Positions 6,108-6,692 of a stretch of 6,692 nucleotides of DNA are shown here, in pieces. The position numbers were made by a program, and so were the translations under genes. Below the pieces are notes generated by a model that ran no database searches, was not told where the DNA came from, and saw only the letters and a program-made list of their open reading frames with translations. Position 1 is the stretch's first letter. Each line of letters begins with the position of its first letter. This DNA is from an uncultured Acidobacteriota bacterium (GTDB lineage: Bacteria; Acidobacteriota; Blastocatellia; Pyrinomonadales; Pyrinomonadaceae): positions 1,444-8,135 of the forward strand of contig CADEEU010000165.1 in assembly GCA_902826385.1 (NCBI GenBank), given 5' to 3'.

Positions 6108-6309
6108 AAAGCTCTCTTCAAATTAGGACACTACCCACGGTAGGCGGAGATTGCGGCACAAATCCCGTCTGTGCTATCCTGATTAAGTTCCAGTTTTTTG
6201 CGAGAACACACAAAGCTTGATGATGATAAACACAATTTCGCGGACGGCTCGGACCTGATCGATTAAGTTGCGGTTTGACCGTCTGCCCCGACATACAGGA
6301 GGCACGAAC
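6108..6309. other. Intergenic gap between DUF2335 gene and 68-aa ORF
   Basis: This 202-bp gap has a 5-bp hairpin GCACA/TGTGC (6156-6160 and 6170-6174), followed 20 bp later by T6 (6194-6199), too far to call a terminator. A 9-bp direct repeat GATTAAGTT occurs at 6181-6189 and 6261-6269. A TTGCGA/TGATGA pair (about 6198-6226, 17-bp spacing) is a poor promoter candidate. The AGGAGG at the right end belongs to the next gene. Confidence 0.3.
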
Positions 6310-6516
6310 ATGGTCAAACGAACCCGTACAAATATCTCTCGCGAAATTGACAAGCCGCTTCCCGACCACGCCTCCGCACGCAAAGCTTCCCGTACAGAAA
6401 AATCATCCGCCGACGACCTGATCGTATCGCTAACCGACGCGTATGAGAACAAACGCGCCCGGCAGGTTTTCGAATGGGAAAGCGTCCAGCCCCTGAACGT
6501 TCAACGGGCGGTATGA
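6310..6516 (+). CDS. 68-aa hypothetical protein
   Basis: I do not recognise this small protein. ATG 6310 is supported by a perfect AGGAGG (6297-6302) seven bases upstream. The N-terminal half is basic and hydrophilic (MVKRTRTNISREIDKPLPDHASARKASRTEK pattern, residues 1-31), the second half begins with SADDLIVSLTDAYENKRARQVFEW (33-56), which reads as an amphipathic helix ending in aromatic residues. There is no signal peptide or membrane segment. Its stop overlaps the start of the next gene as ATGA (6513-6516), so the two are almost certainly co-translated, and the product may serve or regulate that secreted protein. GC-rich codon use matches the leuS side more than the DUF2335 module. Confidence 0.65.
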   Translation: MVKRTRTNISREIDKPLPDHASARKASRTEKSSADDLIVSLTDAYENKRARQVFEWESVQPLNVQRAV

Positions 6517-6692
6517 TTATTTTTGTGTCGCGAAAAATGCGATTGTGCCTCGCGTCCGCCGTCATTCTCTTTATAACGGTTACGGCGATTGCGCAAGATC
6601 CGTCGTCGCCGTGTCAAGACTGCACTCCGGCCGAGATACGTTTGATCCTCCGCCTTAAATCCAACGATGTCGAACCAAAGCGCGATGCGCTT
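6513..6692 (+). CDS. Secreted or periplasmic protein, N-terminal part (runs off right edge)
   Basis: Sixty codons are visible before the window ends. The start overlaps the previous stop (ATGA). The N-terminus has a basic n-region (SRKMR, 6-10), a hydrophobic core (LCLASAVILFITVTA, 11-25) and a likely signal peptidase I site after AIA or AIAQ (about 27-28), so the protein is exported. The mature part starts DPSSPCQDCTPAEIRLILRLKSNDVEPKRDAL, with a CxxC pair (C34, C37) close to the cleavage site. ATG 6537 (M9) is a possible alternative start that would give a tidier signal peptide. Too little is present to assign a family. The ATGA overlap makes it the second gene of an operon with the 68-aa ORF. 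Confidence 0.75.
   Translation, partial: MIIFVSRKMRLCLASAVILFITVTAIAQDPSSPCQDCTPAEIRLILRLKSNDVEPKRDAL

Noticed and set aside
6181..6269. Direct repeat GATTAAGTT (two copies 80 bp apart)
   Set aside because: Nine matching bases in a short AT-containing gap can be chance, and nothing else supports an attachment site or operator.

Overview
The window looks like a chromosomal segment from an Acidobacteriota-type bacterium, possibly Blastocatellia/Pyrinomonadaceae. The hints are a kinase with an N-terminal zinc-ribbon-like segment fused to PEGA, transmembrane and formylglycine-generating-enzyme (FGE)-type parts, a REP-like palindrome lying inside a housekeeping gene, and moderately GC-rich coding DNA. 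This assignment is an inference from gene style, not from a marker search.

Left half (1-4618, minus strand): a Ser/Thr protein kinase gene runs off the left edge (551 codons visible). Behind it, in transcription order upstream, is a complete leucyl-tRNA synthetase gene (leuS, about 916 aa). The two are co-oriented and separated by 212 bp that hold a good sigma70-like promoter for the kinase, so the kinase probably has its own transcript. leuS carries a 34-bp near-perfect palindrome in frame, which encodes an 11-residue insert.

Middle (4619-5425): about 800 bp without a convincing gene but dense in structure. It contains a stretch of nested short stems (4744-4863), a 28-bp-armed inverted repeat of REP/MITE type (4882-4946), another hairpin group (4980-5059), and then a clearly AT-rich stretch with several palindromes, a candidate promoter, a pair of GTGCAC boxes and a strong leader stem-loop. 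The AT-rich part faces the rightward genes; the part nearest leuS must hold the leuS leader and promoter.

Right part (5426-6692, plus strand): a 74-aa acidic small protein overlaps by 44 bp a 166-aa DUF2335-type two-helix membrane protein, forming a compact two-gene module that looks like accessory DNA. After a 202-bp gap come a 68-aa unrecognised ORF with an excellent AGGAGG ribosome binding site and, overlapping it by ATGA, the beginning of a secreted protein that runs off the right edge. The kinase and LeuRS functions are firm. The role of the rightward genes is unknown, and any defence or toxin-antitoxin reading of the DUF2335 module is speculation.
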